Assembly (NCBI RefSeq): GCF_024584805.1
Contig: NZ_CP075715.1
Span: 7,721,526 to 7,785,525, forward strand
Length of the DNA stretch: 64,000 nt
DNA from: Streptomyces sp. FIT100
GTDB taxonomy: Bacteria; Actinomycetota; Actinomycetes; Streptomycetales; Streptomycetaceae
Direction: 5' to 3'
Shown: piece after piece, positions 35,090 through 45,357 of the stretch
How the letters are laid out: every line of letters begins with the position of its first letter
Numbering within the stretch: position 1 is the first letter of the stretch
Notes under the pieces: generated by a model
What the model was told of the DNA's origin: nothing
Seen by the model: the letters and a program-made list of their open reading frames with translations, nothing else
The model's database searches: none
Program-made: the position numbers and the translations under genes

Positions 35090-37519
35090 TCAGAACAGTT
35101 CGGCGGTGTGCGTGTGGCCCCGGGAGCCGCCGACCTGGACCGTGAGGACAGGCCGAACGCCCGGCGTGAGCGTGACCGTGTCGTCCGCGCGCGTCACCCC
35201 CCTTACCGCCCAGGGCAGTTCGAGGCTGAGTGTGGTGACCGTACGCCCGGGGTCCGCGACGGCCACGGCGATGGCGTCCCCGCGCCGCTGGATCAGGAGT
35301 GTGCCGGGGCCGTCCGACGCGACGCCGCCGGCCTCGGCCGCCGCCCAGAAGTGGACGGCGGTCAGGCCGAGTCGGCGCACCTGCACCGCCTGGACGTCGG
35401 GGCTGTTGGCGAGGATGCGCACCGGGCGGGCGAAGGCCCAGGCGGCGGTGTGCGCGGCGCCGAGGCCGGGGAGCAGCACGTATGCGTACTGCGCGGCGGT
35501 GGGGGAGACGCCGTGGTCGAGCCAGAGCGTCTCGTAGCGACGGGTGAGCGGGTCAACGGATCCGCCGGTGTCGGCGCCGGTGTTGATGTCGCGCCACGCG
35601 CCGGTTCGCTCCTCGCACAGTGTGTGCAGGTCCGCGCCATCGGGGAACACGTACCCGCCGACCTCTTCCAGATGGGCCCACCTGGCGCCGGGGACCTGCG
35701 ATGGCGTGCCGAGGGTGCCGCGTCGGTGGCGGCCGTCGACGAGGAGCCGGCCGGTACCGTTCGCGTGCAGATTGCGGTTCTCGACGACGGTCTCCACGGT
35801 GCGGCCGTCGCTCGCGGTGATGCCGGCGCCGAGCGCGACGACCCCGTCGTCGAGACAGAACCACGCCTTCCGCGCGCGCAGCGTGCTGCCGTTCGCGACC
35901 AGTTCCATCGCCGCCGCCCCGTACCGGTCGCGCAGGACCGCGCCGCCCGCGACGGCGTTGGGGGGCCGGTGGGTGCCGGTGCCGGCACCCGTACCCGCGT
36001 CGTCGCGGTGGCGGGTGTCCACAGTGGTGCCGGGGAGCCGGTACGGGTCGACGGTCGGCCAGAAGCCGTCGGAGAACTGGGTGCGGTCGTCGTCGTACAG
36101 ATAGGTCATGCCGTCACCGGTGTACCAGCCGTGCAGGTTCTCGCCGTTGCCCGCTTCGTAGGCGGCGATGCGCTTCGACGACAGGCTGAGGGCGAGGGTC
36201 CAGCCGGGGCGGCGGTGCACGACGCGGTCCATGTCGGCGAAGACGGTGTGTCCGACGGGAACGGGCGCGGTGGGTACGTCGGGGTCGTCGAGGACCGCAC
36301 GGGCGCGCTGGAGCGCGGGGATGTTCGCGAGCGACAGGTACGGCACCTGCGTGTTGCGCCGGATCCAGCCCTTCGCGACGGATCGCCACCGGTGTGCGTA
36401 CTCCTCGGGGGCCCCGGTGGCCAGGAGGAGCACGTTGGTGGTCGTGCCGGCGCCGGTGTTCACGTCCTGCTCGCGCTGGCGTGAGACGGCTCGGCCGCGT
36501 ACGGCGTCCATCATCAGCCCGTCGAAGGTGACCGCGGCGAAGCTTCGTTCGACGGCCTCGTGGATGACGGAGATCCCCGGGTCCGTCACGGCCCAGTCGG
36601 AGCCGGCGAGAAGGGCGGAGAGGTAGGCGACACGGCCGAGCAGGACGTTGCCGTAGGTGCCGGTGTAGGCGACGTAGGAGTGCTGGACGAACGAGCCGTC
36701 GGCGTAGAAGCCGTCGCCCGACGTCACATGCTTGAAGAGGCTGTTCCGTCCCGCGTCGCGGGTGTCGGAGAGACCGTCGCGGGCGAGTGCCAGCTTCGCC
36801 GCACTGCGGCCGACGATGCCGCGCAGGGCGACGATCGCGGCCTTGTCGGCCCGGTTGGCTCCCGTCTCGGACAGGCTGGGGGAGTTGGTGCGGCGGTCGG
36901 GATCGGGGCAGAACCTGTCCACGGCCGCGCAGTACGCGGCGAGGCGCTCGGCCGGAATGCGGTCGTACAGCAGCACGCAGACGTCCATGAGGTTCCGCGG
37001 TGCGCCGATCTCCCAGAACCACCAGTTGCCCGCCTCGGGCCTGCCGGGGTGGTAGGCGCGGTCGTTGAGGAAGGCCAGCGCGTCGACGACCGCCCCGGCG
37101 AGCGCCTCGTCGCCGTGAAATGCGGACCCGGGCGTGCTCCACGCGGTGGCGAGCGTGAGCAGCCTCCCGTAGGACTGGCCCATGTTGCCGGCGGCCTCGA
37201 CGGGTGCCAGGTCGGGCCACAACGCCGTGCGCCCGGTGGTGCGGTCCAGCGCGGACCACTGCGCCTGCGCCGCGCTGTCCAGGGCGGAGAGGGCCGCGTC
37301 GAAGACCGGGTCGGCCGGGTCGATGGCTCCGCCTGTGGAGAGTGCGGCGGCGCGCGCCCGCAGGCTGGCGAACGCGTCCGGCTCGGCGGCGGTTTCGGCA
37401 TAGTTGTCCACCCTGCCCGTGGTGGGGTGCGCCGCGGCGGCGCTCGCACCGACGGGGACCAGCAGGGCACCCGCCCCGGCCGCGAGAAGGCTGCGTCTGC
37501 ACGGGTCATGGGGATTCAT
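35090..37519 (-). CDS. Secreted polysaccharide lyase, PL8 family
   Basis: An 809-aa lyase of the PL8 (hyaluronate/chondroitin/xanthan lyase) family. The start at 37519 gives a Tat-type signal (RRSLLAAGAGALLVPVGASA) and follows GAGGAG. The helical catalytic domain has the conserved NWWFWEIGAPR (Asn), the GSFVQHSYVAYTGTYG segment (His and Tyr) and the RGRAVSRQ (Arg) region, so the Asn-His-Tyr-Arg catalytic set is complete. The C-terminal half is the beta-sandwich (WTLALSLSSKRIAAYEAGNGEN and beyond). The enzyme beta-eliminates uronate-containing polymers outside the cell. The exact substrate is unclear. A LacI-type operator core lies upstream. Confidence 0.88.
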   Translation of the reverse strand: MNPHDPCRRSLLAAGAGALLVPVGASAAAAHPTTGRVDNYAETAAEPDAFASLRARAAALSTGGAIDPADPVFDAALSALDSAAQAQWSALDRTTGRTALWPDLAPVEAAGNMGQSYGRLLTLATAWSTPGSAFHGDEALAGAVVDALAFLNDRAYHPGRPEAGNWWFWEIGAPRNLMDVCVLLYDRIPAERLAAYCAAVDRFCPDPDRRTNSPSLSETGANRADKAAIVALRGIVGRSAAKLALARDGLSDTRDAGRNSLFKHVTSGDGFYADGSFVQHSYVAYTGTYGNVLLGRVAYLSALLAGSDWAVTDPGISVIHEAVERSFAAVTFDGLMMDAVRGRAVSRQREQDVNTGAGTTTNVLLLATGAPEEYAHRWRSVAKGWIRRNTQVPYLSLANIPALQRARAVLDDPDVPTAPVPVGHTVFADMDRVVHRRPGWTLALSLSSKRIAAYEAGNGENLHGWYTGDGMTYLYDDDRTQFSDGFWPTVDPYRLPGTTVDTRHRDDAGTGAGTGTHRPPNAVAGGAVLRDRYGAAAMELVANGSTLRARKAWFCLDDGVVALGAGITASDGRTVETVVENRNLHANGTGRLLVDGRHRRGTLGTPSQVPGARWAHLEEVGGYVFPDGADLHTLCEERTGAWRDINTGADTGGSVDPLTRRYETLWLDHGVSPTAAQYAYVLLPGLGAAHTAAWAFARPVRILANSPDVQAVQVRRLGLTAVHFWAAAEAGGVASDGPGTLLIQRRGDAIAVAVADPGRTVTTLSLELPWAVRGVTRADDTVTLTPGVRPVLTVQVGGSRGHTHTAELF

Positions 37520-37575
37520 CGACCAACTGCTCCTCGGCTGGTGTGGCGTCCGCGATGTGCTGCCCGACAGGGTGT

Positions 37576-37583
37576 AAGCGCTT
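37576..37583. promoter_or_regulatory. Possible LacI-family operator core
   Basis: The palindrome AAGCGCTT, inside GTAAGCGCTTCC, lies about 57 bp upstream of the lyase start. This core is typical of LacI-family operators in actinomycete sugar genes. It suggests that the lyase is repressed until its sugar is present. Weak by itself. Confidence 0.35.
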
Positions 37584-37786
37584 CCTGTCCCAGGGCAAGA
37601 GGGCGTCCGGCGTTTCTCCTCTTTTCTATGGTCAGCAGAGGCGTTTGACGGTGTGCATGGGACAGAAACCGCTGCTACTGGCATAGGGCGAGGGGGAGTT
37701 GGACCGGACCATCTTGTGCGCCCTCGTATCGGCTGTCACTCTGCTCCCGCACCTGACCGTCACCACACGCACTGCGGGAGGACGCG

Positions 37787-38530
37787 ATGAGGAAGCAAAA
37801 GCTGCTGCGGCGGCTCGGTGTGACGACGGGGGTGGTGGCAGGCGCGATGTCCGCGATGCTGTACACCTCCGGGACCGCGGCGGCCGCGGTCACGCCCGGG
37901 CATCTGATCAACGCCTACCACTCGATCCCGGGGGCGCCTGCCGAGGGCCTCAACGACATCAGCTACCACGTGATCGTCAACCAGGAACCGACGATCAACA
38001 TGTTCTTCGCCCAGGCCTTCTACTTCAAGAACGGCCAGGTCGGCTACATGGGGCTTCAGCCGCGCCCGGACGGCAACGACCTCGCGCTGTTCTCCGTCTT
38101 CGGCTCCGGCGCCTCCACCACCGACCCCAACTGCCGTGCGGGGGCCGACGGCGGCGAGGGCGTCAGCTGCTCCGTGCGCTATCCCTACCAGACGGGCCGC
38201 CAGTACCGGCTGAAGATCCAGAACGTCGGCGGCTCGAAGTGGGAGGGCATCGTCTACGACACGGTGACGGCCACGACCACACACATCGGCAGCTGGACGG
38301 TGTCGTCGTCCGCGGGCAAACTCAAGCCCAACGGGACGATGTTCATGGAGGCCTGGCAGTCGGTCGCCGACTGCAACGCGGTGCCGAAGGCGTCGGCCTA
38401 CTTCTCCAATCCGCAGGGCCACGGCAGCAGCCTCCGCGGCTCCTTCACCAGCGCCGTGCTGCTGGGTCCGTGCAAGGACAAGGCGAGCTACTCGATCCAG
38501 TCGTCCGGCCTGACGGGCACGACGGGCTGA
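37787..38530 (+). CDS. Secreted DUF3472-like protein
   Basis: A 247-aa protein with a clear Sec-type signal peptide (RRLGVTTGVVAGAMSAML, cleavage near AAAA at residues 33-36). The mature part resembles the DUF3472 group: SYHVIVNQEPTINMFFAQAF, then FKNGQVGYMGLQPRPDGN and WEGIVYDTVT. Three cysteines are visible in the second half. Function unknown; DUF3472 proteins are extracellular and often near carbohydrate-active genes. It is divergent from the PL8 lyase gene and may share its promoter region. GGAGG precedes the ATG. Confidence 0.7.
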   Translation: MRKQKLLRRLGVTTGVVAGAMSAMLYTSGTAAAAVTPGHLINAYHSIPGAPAEGLNDISYHVIVNQEPTINMFFAQAFYFKNGQVGYMGLQPRPDGNDLALFSVFGSGASTTDPNCRAGADGGEGVSCSVRYPYQTGRQYRLKIQNVGGSKWEGIVYDTVTATTTHIGSWTVSSSAGKLKPNGTMFMEAWQSVADCNAVPKASAYFSNPQGHGSSLRGSFTSAVLLGPCKDKASYSIQSSGLTGTTG

Positions 38531-38704
38531 GGCGCAGCCTCAAGAGGCGCCGGGCGTGGCCGCTGCTGGACGCGGTGACGTGGGCCGCGCGATCACGTCC
38601 GGGGCCGCCGGCGCCACGGTCGCCGGCTTCGGGAGGCGATGTGCGACGCCCGGCGTGCGCTCCTGGTTCGGCTGCCGCGGCCTGCGCCTCCGTCGACCGG
38701 TGTT

Positions 38705-39928
38705 TCAGTCGAGGACCGCCAGGTGGTCGGCGGCGCCTCCGCGCCACTCGACCATGAAAAGGGTGGCGTCGTCGCTGGTGCGCCCACCGCGCTCCTTCTT
38801 GAGCGTGTGGGAGAGCCGGCGCAGATCTGCCCGCACCCCGTCTGACGGCTCATCCCCCTGACGGTTGACGCAGCCGATGAGGCGTTCCTCGCCGAACGGC
38901 TTCCCGCCGGCGACATGCTCCTCGATGATGCCGTCGGTATAGCACAGCACCCGGTCGCCCTGCCGGAGCATGTGCTGTCTGACCCGGGGCTGCTCGCCTC
39001 CGAAGCCGACGGGCAACGTCGTGGCGCTCTCCAACTGCCGCACGACCCTGCCGTCGCGGATCAACAGCGGCGCGGGGTGACCTGCGTTGACCAGTTCGAG
39101 CTCGCCGGTGGTGATGTTGATGTGCATGAGCTGTGCTGTGACGAAGTGGTCGGGCCCGAACTGCTGGGAGATGGCGTCGTCCATGAACGTGTACTTCTCG
39201 GGCAGACTGATGAATACGCGGCGGGCGTGGCGGTAGGCACCGATGGCGATGGTCGCCATCGCGGCGGCGTCCAATCCGTGGCCCATCGCGTCGATCACGG
39301 CCATGTGAAGAATGTTGTCGTTGAGGGCGTAGTCGAAGCTGTCACCGGCGACGCGGTAGGCAGGCTCCAGGATGCCGGCCACCTCGACCTGCGGCACGGA
39401 CATCGTCAGCGGAGGCAGCAGGCTCCACTGGATCTCCGCGGACACGCTCATCGGCTCCCGACGCCGGGCATGAAAAGACTGGTCGGTGTAAGCGTTCTTG
39501 GTGGCCAGGATGTCGGCGACGAGGCCGGCGAGTCTGCCCAGCAGGCGCCGGTCGTCGTTGTCGAGGGCGTCCATGGTGACGGCCATCACGCCCACCTGGT
39601 CGCTGCCGTCCAGCAGCGGCAGGTAGATCCGGACGTCGCGGGCCTGCGGCACCTCGACGGCCTGCGCGCGCAAGAAGGCCCGGCCGGCGGGGGAGCCGAA
39701 CACCGGCTCGGGCTGACTGACGTGCAGGTTCCTGCCCGGCAGCGGCACCAGCAGCTCCTGCGCGTAGTCCTGGAGCAGGATGGAGACGTCACGACCGCCG
39801 ATCCTCGCCACCTCCTCCGCGACCAGCGGCGCGACCAGCTGTGGCGGCAGCAGGCGCGCCCTGTCCAGCAGTACGCCGAGCAGTCGCTCACCGAAGCCCT
39901 CCGACCGATCCACGATCTCCTCGTCCAT
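38705..39928 (-). CDS. GAF-containing PP2C (SpoIIE-type) phosphatase
   Basis: About 407 aa. A GAF-like sensor domain lies at about residues 25-160 (VAEEVARIGGRDVSILLQDY). The SpoIIE/RsbU phosphatase domain occupies 170-400, with metal-binding acidic motifs in VAGDSFDYAL, VIDAMGHGLDAA and CYTDGIIE. Such proteins dephosphorylate anti-anti-sigma factors and so control alternative sigma factors in Streptomyces. No kinase or antagonist gene adjoins it. ATG 39928 has GAGGCGG upstream; a TTG at 39982 would add 18 residues. Confidence 0.85.
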   Translation of the reverse strand: MDEEIVDRSEGFGERLLGVLLDRARLLPPQLVAPLVAEEVARIGGRDVSILLQDYAQELLVPLPGRNLHVSQPEPVFGSPAGRAFLRAQAVEVPQARDVRIYLPLLDGSDQVGVMAVTMDALDNDDRRLLGRLAGLVADILATKNAYTDQSFHARRREPMSVSAEIQWSLLPPLTMSVPQVEVAGILEPAYRVAGDSFDYALNDNILHMAVIDAMGHGLDAAAMATIAIGAYRHARRVFISLPEKYTFMDDAISQQFGPDHFVTAQLMHINITTGELELVNAGHPAPLLIRDGRVVRQLESATTLPVGFGGEQPRVRQHMLRQGDRVLCYTDGIIEEHVAGGKPFGEERLIGCVNRQGDEPSDGVRADLRRLSHTLKKERGGRTSDDATLFMVEWRGGAADHLAVLD

Positions 39929-40220
39929 GGCCCGGTTCGCCGCCTCATTCCTGCCATCCAGCCGGTCACTGTCTCTGTACAACGTGACCTGGAGTCCGGT
40001 GGAGTTTGCTGATTACGCCATGCGCGGCATGTTGGGCGGCGTTGTTCGGCGGCTGTCACTCCTTGTCCGGGGAAGGTCTTGCCGAAGGAGACGATCAAGA
40101 TGTCACCCCTTCGGCGAGCGCCGAGTGGTGTCACATTGCGCCGGCAAGGCCGGGTAGCCGTGCACTGCGAGGGGCGCCTGGCGGGTGACCTGCCTGGTCA
40201 GGCGCCCCCCGCTCCCGCGT

Positions 40221-41744
<1,524 letters not shown>

Positions 41745-41886
41745 CTGGCAGACCTCCCGAGGTTGCCGCCGCCCGCCGTTGGACGGCGCTCGGCGTCGAC
41801 GCTACGAGGGGCGACGTTGCAACCGGGTTGCGGCGTACGTCCCGCGCCGCGGGGACGGGCCACGCCGAGTGCTCGTCGAGGCCGTG

Positions 41887-43230
41887 CTACGCCGAGTACT
41901 CCTCGTCCAGCTCGCGCACACGGGCCTGTGCAGCAGCCCGCCGCCCCCGCGGCAGCACCGCGGCAAGCGCCTGCCACGCCGCCAGGTCGTCCTCGCCCCA
42001 CGGGCTGTACGCCCAGTCCGACAGCAGCCCCGGATCGCCGCGCGCGATGACCGCGGCACGCAGCTGGTCCGCCAGCCGCCGCCGAAGCCGTACGACACCG
42101 GGGGCCCGGGACCCCGGGAGCAGCGGGCCCGCGTACCCGCTGACCGCCGCCGCCACCGCGCCCGAGGCGAGCCGGCGCGCCGCCGCGTCGAAGTCCGCGT
42201 CGACCGGCACCGCCAGCCGGTACGGGCGTGACAGCAGCAGCCGCGGCCCCAGCAGGGCGCGCAGCCGGGAGAGTTCGGCGCGCAGCGTGACCGGGGTGAC
42301 GTGCTCGTCCTCGTACAGCTCCAGCAGCAGCTCGTCCCCGCTCAGCCCTTCCGGACGGCGGGCGAGCATCACGAGGATCTCGCTGTGCCGGCGGCTGAGA
42401 CGCAGCTTGCGGCCCTCCGCGACCAGCAGCGCCTCGTCCCGCCCGAGCGCCGTCAGCCGCACCGACCCCTCCGCGGGCCGCGGCGCCAGCAGCGCCAGCT
42501 GCGACTCGGCCGCCCGCGCCACCGCCCCCACGAACGCCAGGCTGTGCGGATGCGCCAGCGGGTTGCCGCCGGTGATGTCCACCGCGCCCAGCAGCCGTCC
42601 GCTGTGCGGGTCGTGCACGGGCGCCGCCGCGCACGTCCACTCCTGGACCGGCCGCCGGAAGTGCTCGGCCGCGAACACCTGGACGGGGCGGTCGAGCGCG
42701 ATCGCTGTGCCCGGCGCGTTCGTCCCTGCCACGGACTCGGTCCAGCGCGCACCTTCCACGAAGTTCATCCGCCGCGCGCGCCGCCGGGTGTCCGGATGCC
42801 CCTCGACCCACAGCAGCCGCGCCTGCGCGTCGCACACCGCGACCAGATGCTCGCCGTCGACGGCGTACACGCCCATCAGCTCCCGGATGACCGGCATCAC
42901 GCGCGAGAGCGGATGCCCGTCCCGGTACGCGCCGAGCTCGTCGTCGGCGAGCTCCACACTCGCCGTGCCCTCCGGGGCGACATGCGCCCGTGCACAGCGC
43001 TGCCACGACTCGGCCACGACGGGCCGTACGGTCCGCTCGACGCGGCCCGCCGTCGCGAACCGCTCGTACGCCCGGCGCAGCTCGCTGCCCCGCCGCACCG
43101 GATCGCCGCCGGTACCCAGAGCCACCCAGGACCCGGTCACGCCGGTCACGTCGGTCGACTCGGTCAACGCGTCCTCCCGGTGGGTGACTTGTGCGCACGG
43201 CGCGCACGTGCCTACGTCCGCGGCACCCAT
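41887..43230 (-). CDS. GAF-domain transcriptional regulator (AcoR-like)
   Basis: About 447 aa. The N-terminal half follows the GAF-containing activator pattern of AcoR-type regulators: VAESWQRCARAHVAPEG, ELMGVYAVDGEHLVAVCDA, NFVEGARWTESVAGTNAPG and AAPVHDPHSGRLLGAVD. Unlike AcoR there is no sigma-54 AAA+ domain. Instead the C-terminal part (LRLSRRHSEILVMLARRPEG, LRAELSRLRALLGPRLL) is a winged-helix region. This architecture is common in actinobacteria next to aldehyde dehydrogenase genes. The start is uncertain: ATG 43230 is used here; TTG at 43167 has the best ribosome binding site (GGGAGG) and TTG 43257 is also open. Confidence 0.8.
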   Translation of the reverse strand: MGAADVGTCAPCAQVTHREDALTESTDVTGVTGSWVALGTGGDPVRRGSELRRAYERFATAGRVERTVRPVVAESWQRCARAHVAPEGTASVELADDELGAYRDGHPLSRVMPVIRELMGVYAVDGEHLVAVCDAQARLLWVEGHPDTRRRARRMNFVEGARWTESVAGTNAPGTAIALDRPVQVFAAEHFRRPVQEWTCAAAPVHDPHSGRLLGAVDITGGNPLAHPHSLAFVGAVARAAESQLALLAPRPAEGSVRLTALGRDEALLVAEGRKLRLSRRHSEILVMLARRPEGLSGDELLLELYEDEHVTPVTLRAELSRLRALLGPRLLLSRPYRLAVPVDADFDAAARRLASGAVAAAVSGYAGPLLPGSRAPGVVRLRRRLADQLRAAVIARGDPGLLSDWAYSPWGEDDLAAWQALAAVLPRGRRAAAQARVRELDEEYSA

Positions 43231-43284
43231 CGTCGTCCGGGACCCGGGCCCCGACAAGGCGTACGGAGCCGCCGTACCGGGCGG

Positions 43285-43788
43285 TCACGTCCTGGGCGGC
43301 AGACGGTGCAGCTCCACCTGCGTCAGTCGTCCCCGCGAGACGGCCGCCGTCACGTACGTGCAGTACGGCTGACGCCGCCTGTCGGTCGGCGAACCCGGGT
43401 TGAGCAGCCGCGGACCGCCCTGCGCGGTCGTGTCCCAGGGGATGTGGCTGTGGCCGAAGACGAGCACGTCCAGGTCAGGAAAGTGCTCGGCGCATCGCCG
43501 TTCCCGGCCCTGCGCCGGACCCGTCTCGTGCACGACACCGAAGCGCAGCCCGCCCAGTTCGGCGTACGCCACTTCGGGCAGGCGCGCCCGCAGCGCCGGT
43601 CCGTCGTTGTTCCCGAACACCCCGATCAGCCGCCGGGCCCGCGCCTCGAAGAGGTCGAGCGTGGCCTCGTCCACCCAGTCGCCCGCGTGGAAGACGACGT
43701 CGGCCCCGGCGATGGCCGCGAGCAGCTCGTCGGGCAGCCTCCGGGCCCGCGCGGGCACATGCGTGTCGGACGTCAGCAACAGCCGCAC
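43285..43788 (-). CDS. YfcE-type metallophosphoesterase
   Basis: A 167-aa calcineurin-like phosphoesterase. It has the metal motifs TSDTHV (Asp, His), FHAGDWV (Asp), VFGNNDG (Asn), VVHE (His) and VFGHSHIP (Gly-His-x-His). The small size fits the YfcE/MJ0936 group, which hydrolyses phosphodiesters in the cytoplasm. The natural substrate is unknown. GTG start with GGGAGG upstream. It shares strand with the regulator gene downstream but need not be functionally linked. Confidence 0.88.
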   Translation of the reverse strand: MRLLLTSDTHVPARARRLPDELLAAIAGADVVFHAGDWVDEATLDLFEARARRLIGVFGNNDGPALRARLPEVAYAELGGLRFGVVHETGPAQGRERRCAEHFPDLDVLVFGHSHIPWDTTAQGGPRLLNPGSPTDRRRQPYCTYVTAAVSRGRLTQVELHRLPPRT

Positions 43789-44024
43789 CGGGCCACCTCC
43801 CGCTCCGTCCCGGCGGACGTGGTCGGCGGCTGCCCGCCGGGGTCACGCAGCCGCCACCTACGACACAGGATCGCCCAGCGACGCCCGGAGTGGGGTGGCT
43901 GGGCGATGACAACCTCGGTCCGTCACAGTGGCGCAGAGTCCGCGCACCGTTCCAGTGCGTGAGTGCGTGAGTGCGTGGTGGCCGGTGGCCGGTGGCCGGT
44001 GTCCGTGCCGGACCGGGGCGTGGT

Positions 44025-45017
44025 TCAGGCGGCGATGGCGGCGGGCGCGGCCGCCGGGTCGAGCACGTCCTTGCCGTACAGCTCCTGGACCCAGCTGGTC
44101 TGGTAGATCGTCTCCAGGTAGCGCTCGCCGAGATCGGGGGAGAGGGCCACGGCGGTGAGCGGCGGGAGGCCGGGCCTGTGGTGCGCGTCGAGCCAGCGCA
44201 GCGCGCCGCTGACGACCGTGCCCGTGGAGCCGCCGAAGAGGAAGCCGTGGCGGGCGAGGCGGTGGCAGGTGCGGATCGTGTCGGCCTCCGGCACGTGGAC
44301 GACATCGTCGACCAGGTCGGTGTCCAGCAGCGGAGGCCGTACGCCGGCGCCGAGGCCGGGGATCATCCGCGGGGCCGGGGCGCCTCCGAAGGACACCGAG
44401 CCGGTGCTGTCGACGGCGACGATACGCACCGGGCGGTGCCACTGGCGGAACCAGCGGGCGCAGCCCATCAGCGTCCCGGTGGTCCCGGCCCCGACGAACA
44501 GGACGTCCAGGCGGGGGAACTGGCGCGCGATGGCAGGTGCAGTGGCGCGGTAGTGGGCCATGGCCGCATGGGGGTTGGTGTACTGGTTGAGCCACACGTA
44601 ACGCTCGTCCGAGGCGAGCAGGGTGCGTACGTGTGCGATACGTGCGGCCAGCAGCCCGCCCTCCGCGGCGGGTTCGGCGATCACGTGGACCTGGGCACCC
44701 AGGGCTTCCATGAGGAGCCGGGTCGACAGGTTGCAGCGTGAGTCCGTCACGCACACGAACCGGTAGCCCCGGCTGGCCGCGATCATGCTCAGCGCCACGC
44801 CCAGGTTGCCCGAGGTCGACTCGACGATGACCGAACCCTCCGTGAGCAGCCCGTCACGTTCGGCGGCCTCGACCATCGCCTTGGCGGCCTTGAGCTTGAC
44901 GGAGCCGGCGAAGTTGAAGCCCTCGCACTTGAGGAACAGCGGCTTCCTGAGGGTGTCCCTGAGGTCGATGTAGAGCTCGTCCTCGTTGAATTCCTGGGGA
45001 GTGGATATGACCGGCAC
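44025..45017 (-). CDS. SbnA-like 2,3-diaminopropionate biosynthesis enzyme
   Basis: A 330-aa PLP-dependent enzyme of the cysteine-synthase fold. The PLP lysine lies in NFAGSVKLKAA, the phosphate-binding loop in VESTSGNLG and GAGTTGTLMG. The N terminus (STPQEFNEDELYIDLRDTL) and lack of sulfide-enzyme signatures match SbnA, which condenses O-phospho-L-serine with glutamate to N-(1-amino-1-carboxy-2-ethyl)-glutamate. SbnB then releases L-2,3-diaminopropionate; an SbnB-like gene is at 50732. GTG 45017 is chosen because GAGGAGG sits five bases upstream; ATG 45128 and ATG 45095 would add a Lys/Arg/Thr-rich tail. It diverges from the polymer synthetase genes. Confidence 0.85.
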   Translation of the reverse strand: MPVISTPQEFNEDELYIDLRDTLRKPLFLKCEGFNFAGSVKLKAAKAMVEAAERDGLLTEGSVIVESTSGNLGVALSMIAASRGYRFVCVTDSRCNLSTRLLMEALGAQVHVIAEPAAEGGLLAARIAHVRTLLASDERYVWLNQYTNPHAAMAHYRATAPAIARQFPRLDVLFVGAGTTGTLMGCARWFRQWHRPVRIVAVDSTGSVSFGGAPAPRMIPGLGAGVRPPLLDTDLVDDVVHVPEADTIRTCHRLARHGFLFGGSTGTVVSGALRWLDAHHRPGLPPLTAVALSPDLGERYLETIYQTSWVQELYGKDVLDPAAAPAAIAA

Positions 45018-45135
45018 GGTCGCCTCCTCGTCAGTCCCTGTCTCGGTCTCGCGCCCGGTGCGCTTTCCCGTCCGCTTCGGGGCGGTCCGGGACATCTCCA
45101 GTACGCCCTCTGCACCGCGGCGCGTCATGCCACCG

Positions 45136-45240
45136 GAATTCGGGGCTTGACATGCGCCGCGGGCACGGCTAGAGGCCTGCTCCGGCCGGCGAGCCTGCGG
45201 CAGCTACCAGCGGCGATGGGTCGTGTCAAGGCCCGAATTC
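45136..45240. promoter_or_regulatory. Face-to-face promoter pair on a 17-bp inverted repeat
   Basis: Arms 45136-45152 (GAATTCGGGGCTTGACA) and 45224-45240 are inverted copies with one mismatch in 17. Each arm ends in TTGACA, a perfect -35 box. On the + strand a 17-bp spacer leads to TAGAGG (45170-45175). On the - strand a 17-bp spacer leads to TAGCTG (complement of 45201-45206). The inferred transcripts run into each other's promoters and have leaders of about 176-177 bases to the starts at 45358 and 45017. The upstream GAATTCGGGGC half could be an operator. Boxes and symmetry are seen; promoter activity is inferred. Confidence 0.65.
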
Positions 45241-45357
45241 CAGGGGCAGGACAGGGCCGCACGGGACTGGGCCTACTGGTGGGGCGAGGCCGTGGGGCAT
45301 CCGTCCGCCGGACAGGGCCGGACGGCGTCGCTTTCCAAGCGTTTCAAGGGAGTTCAC

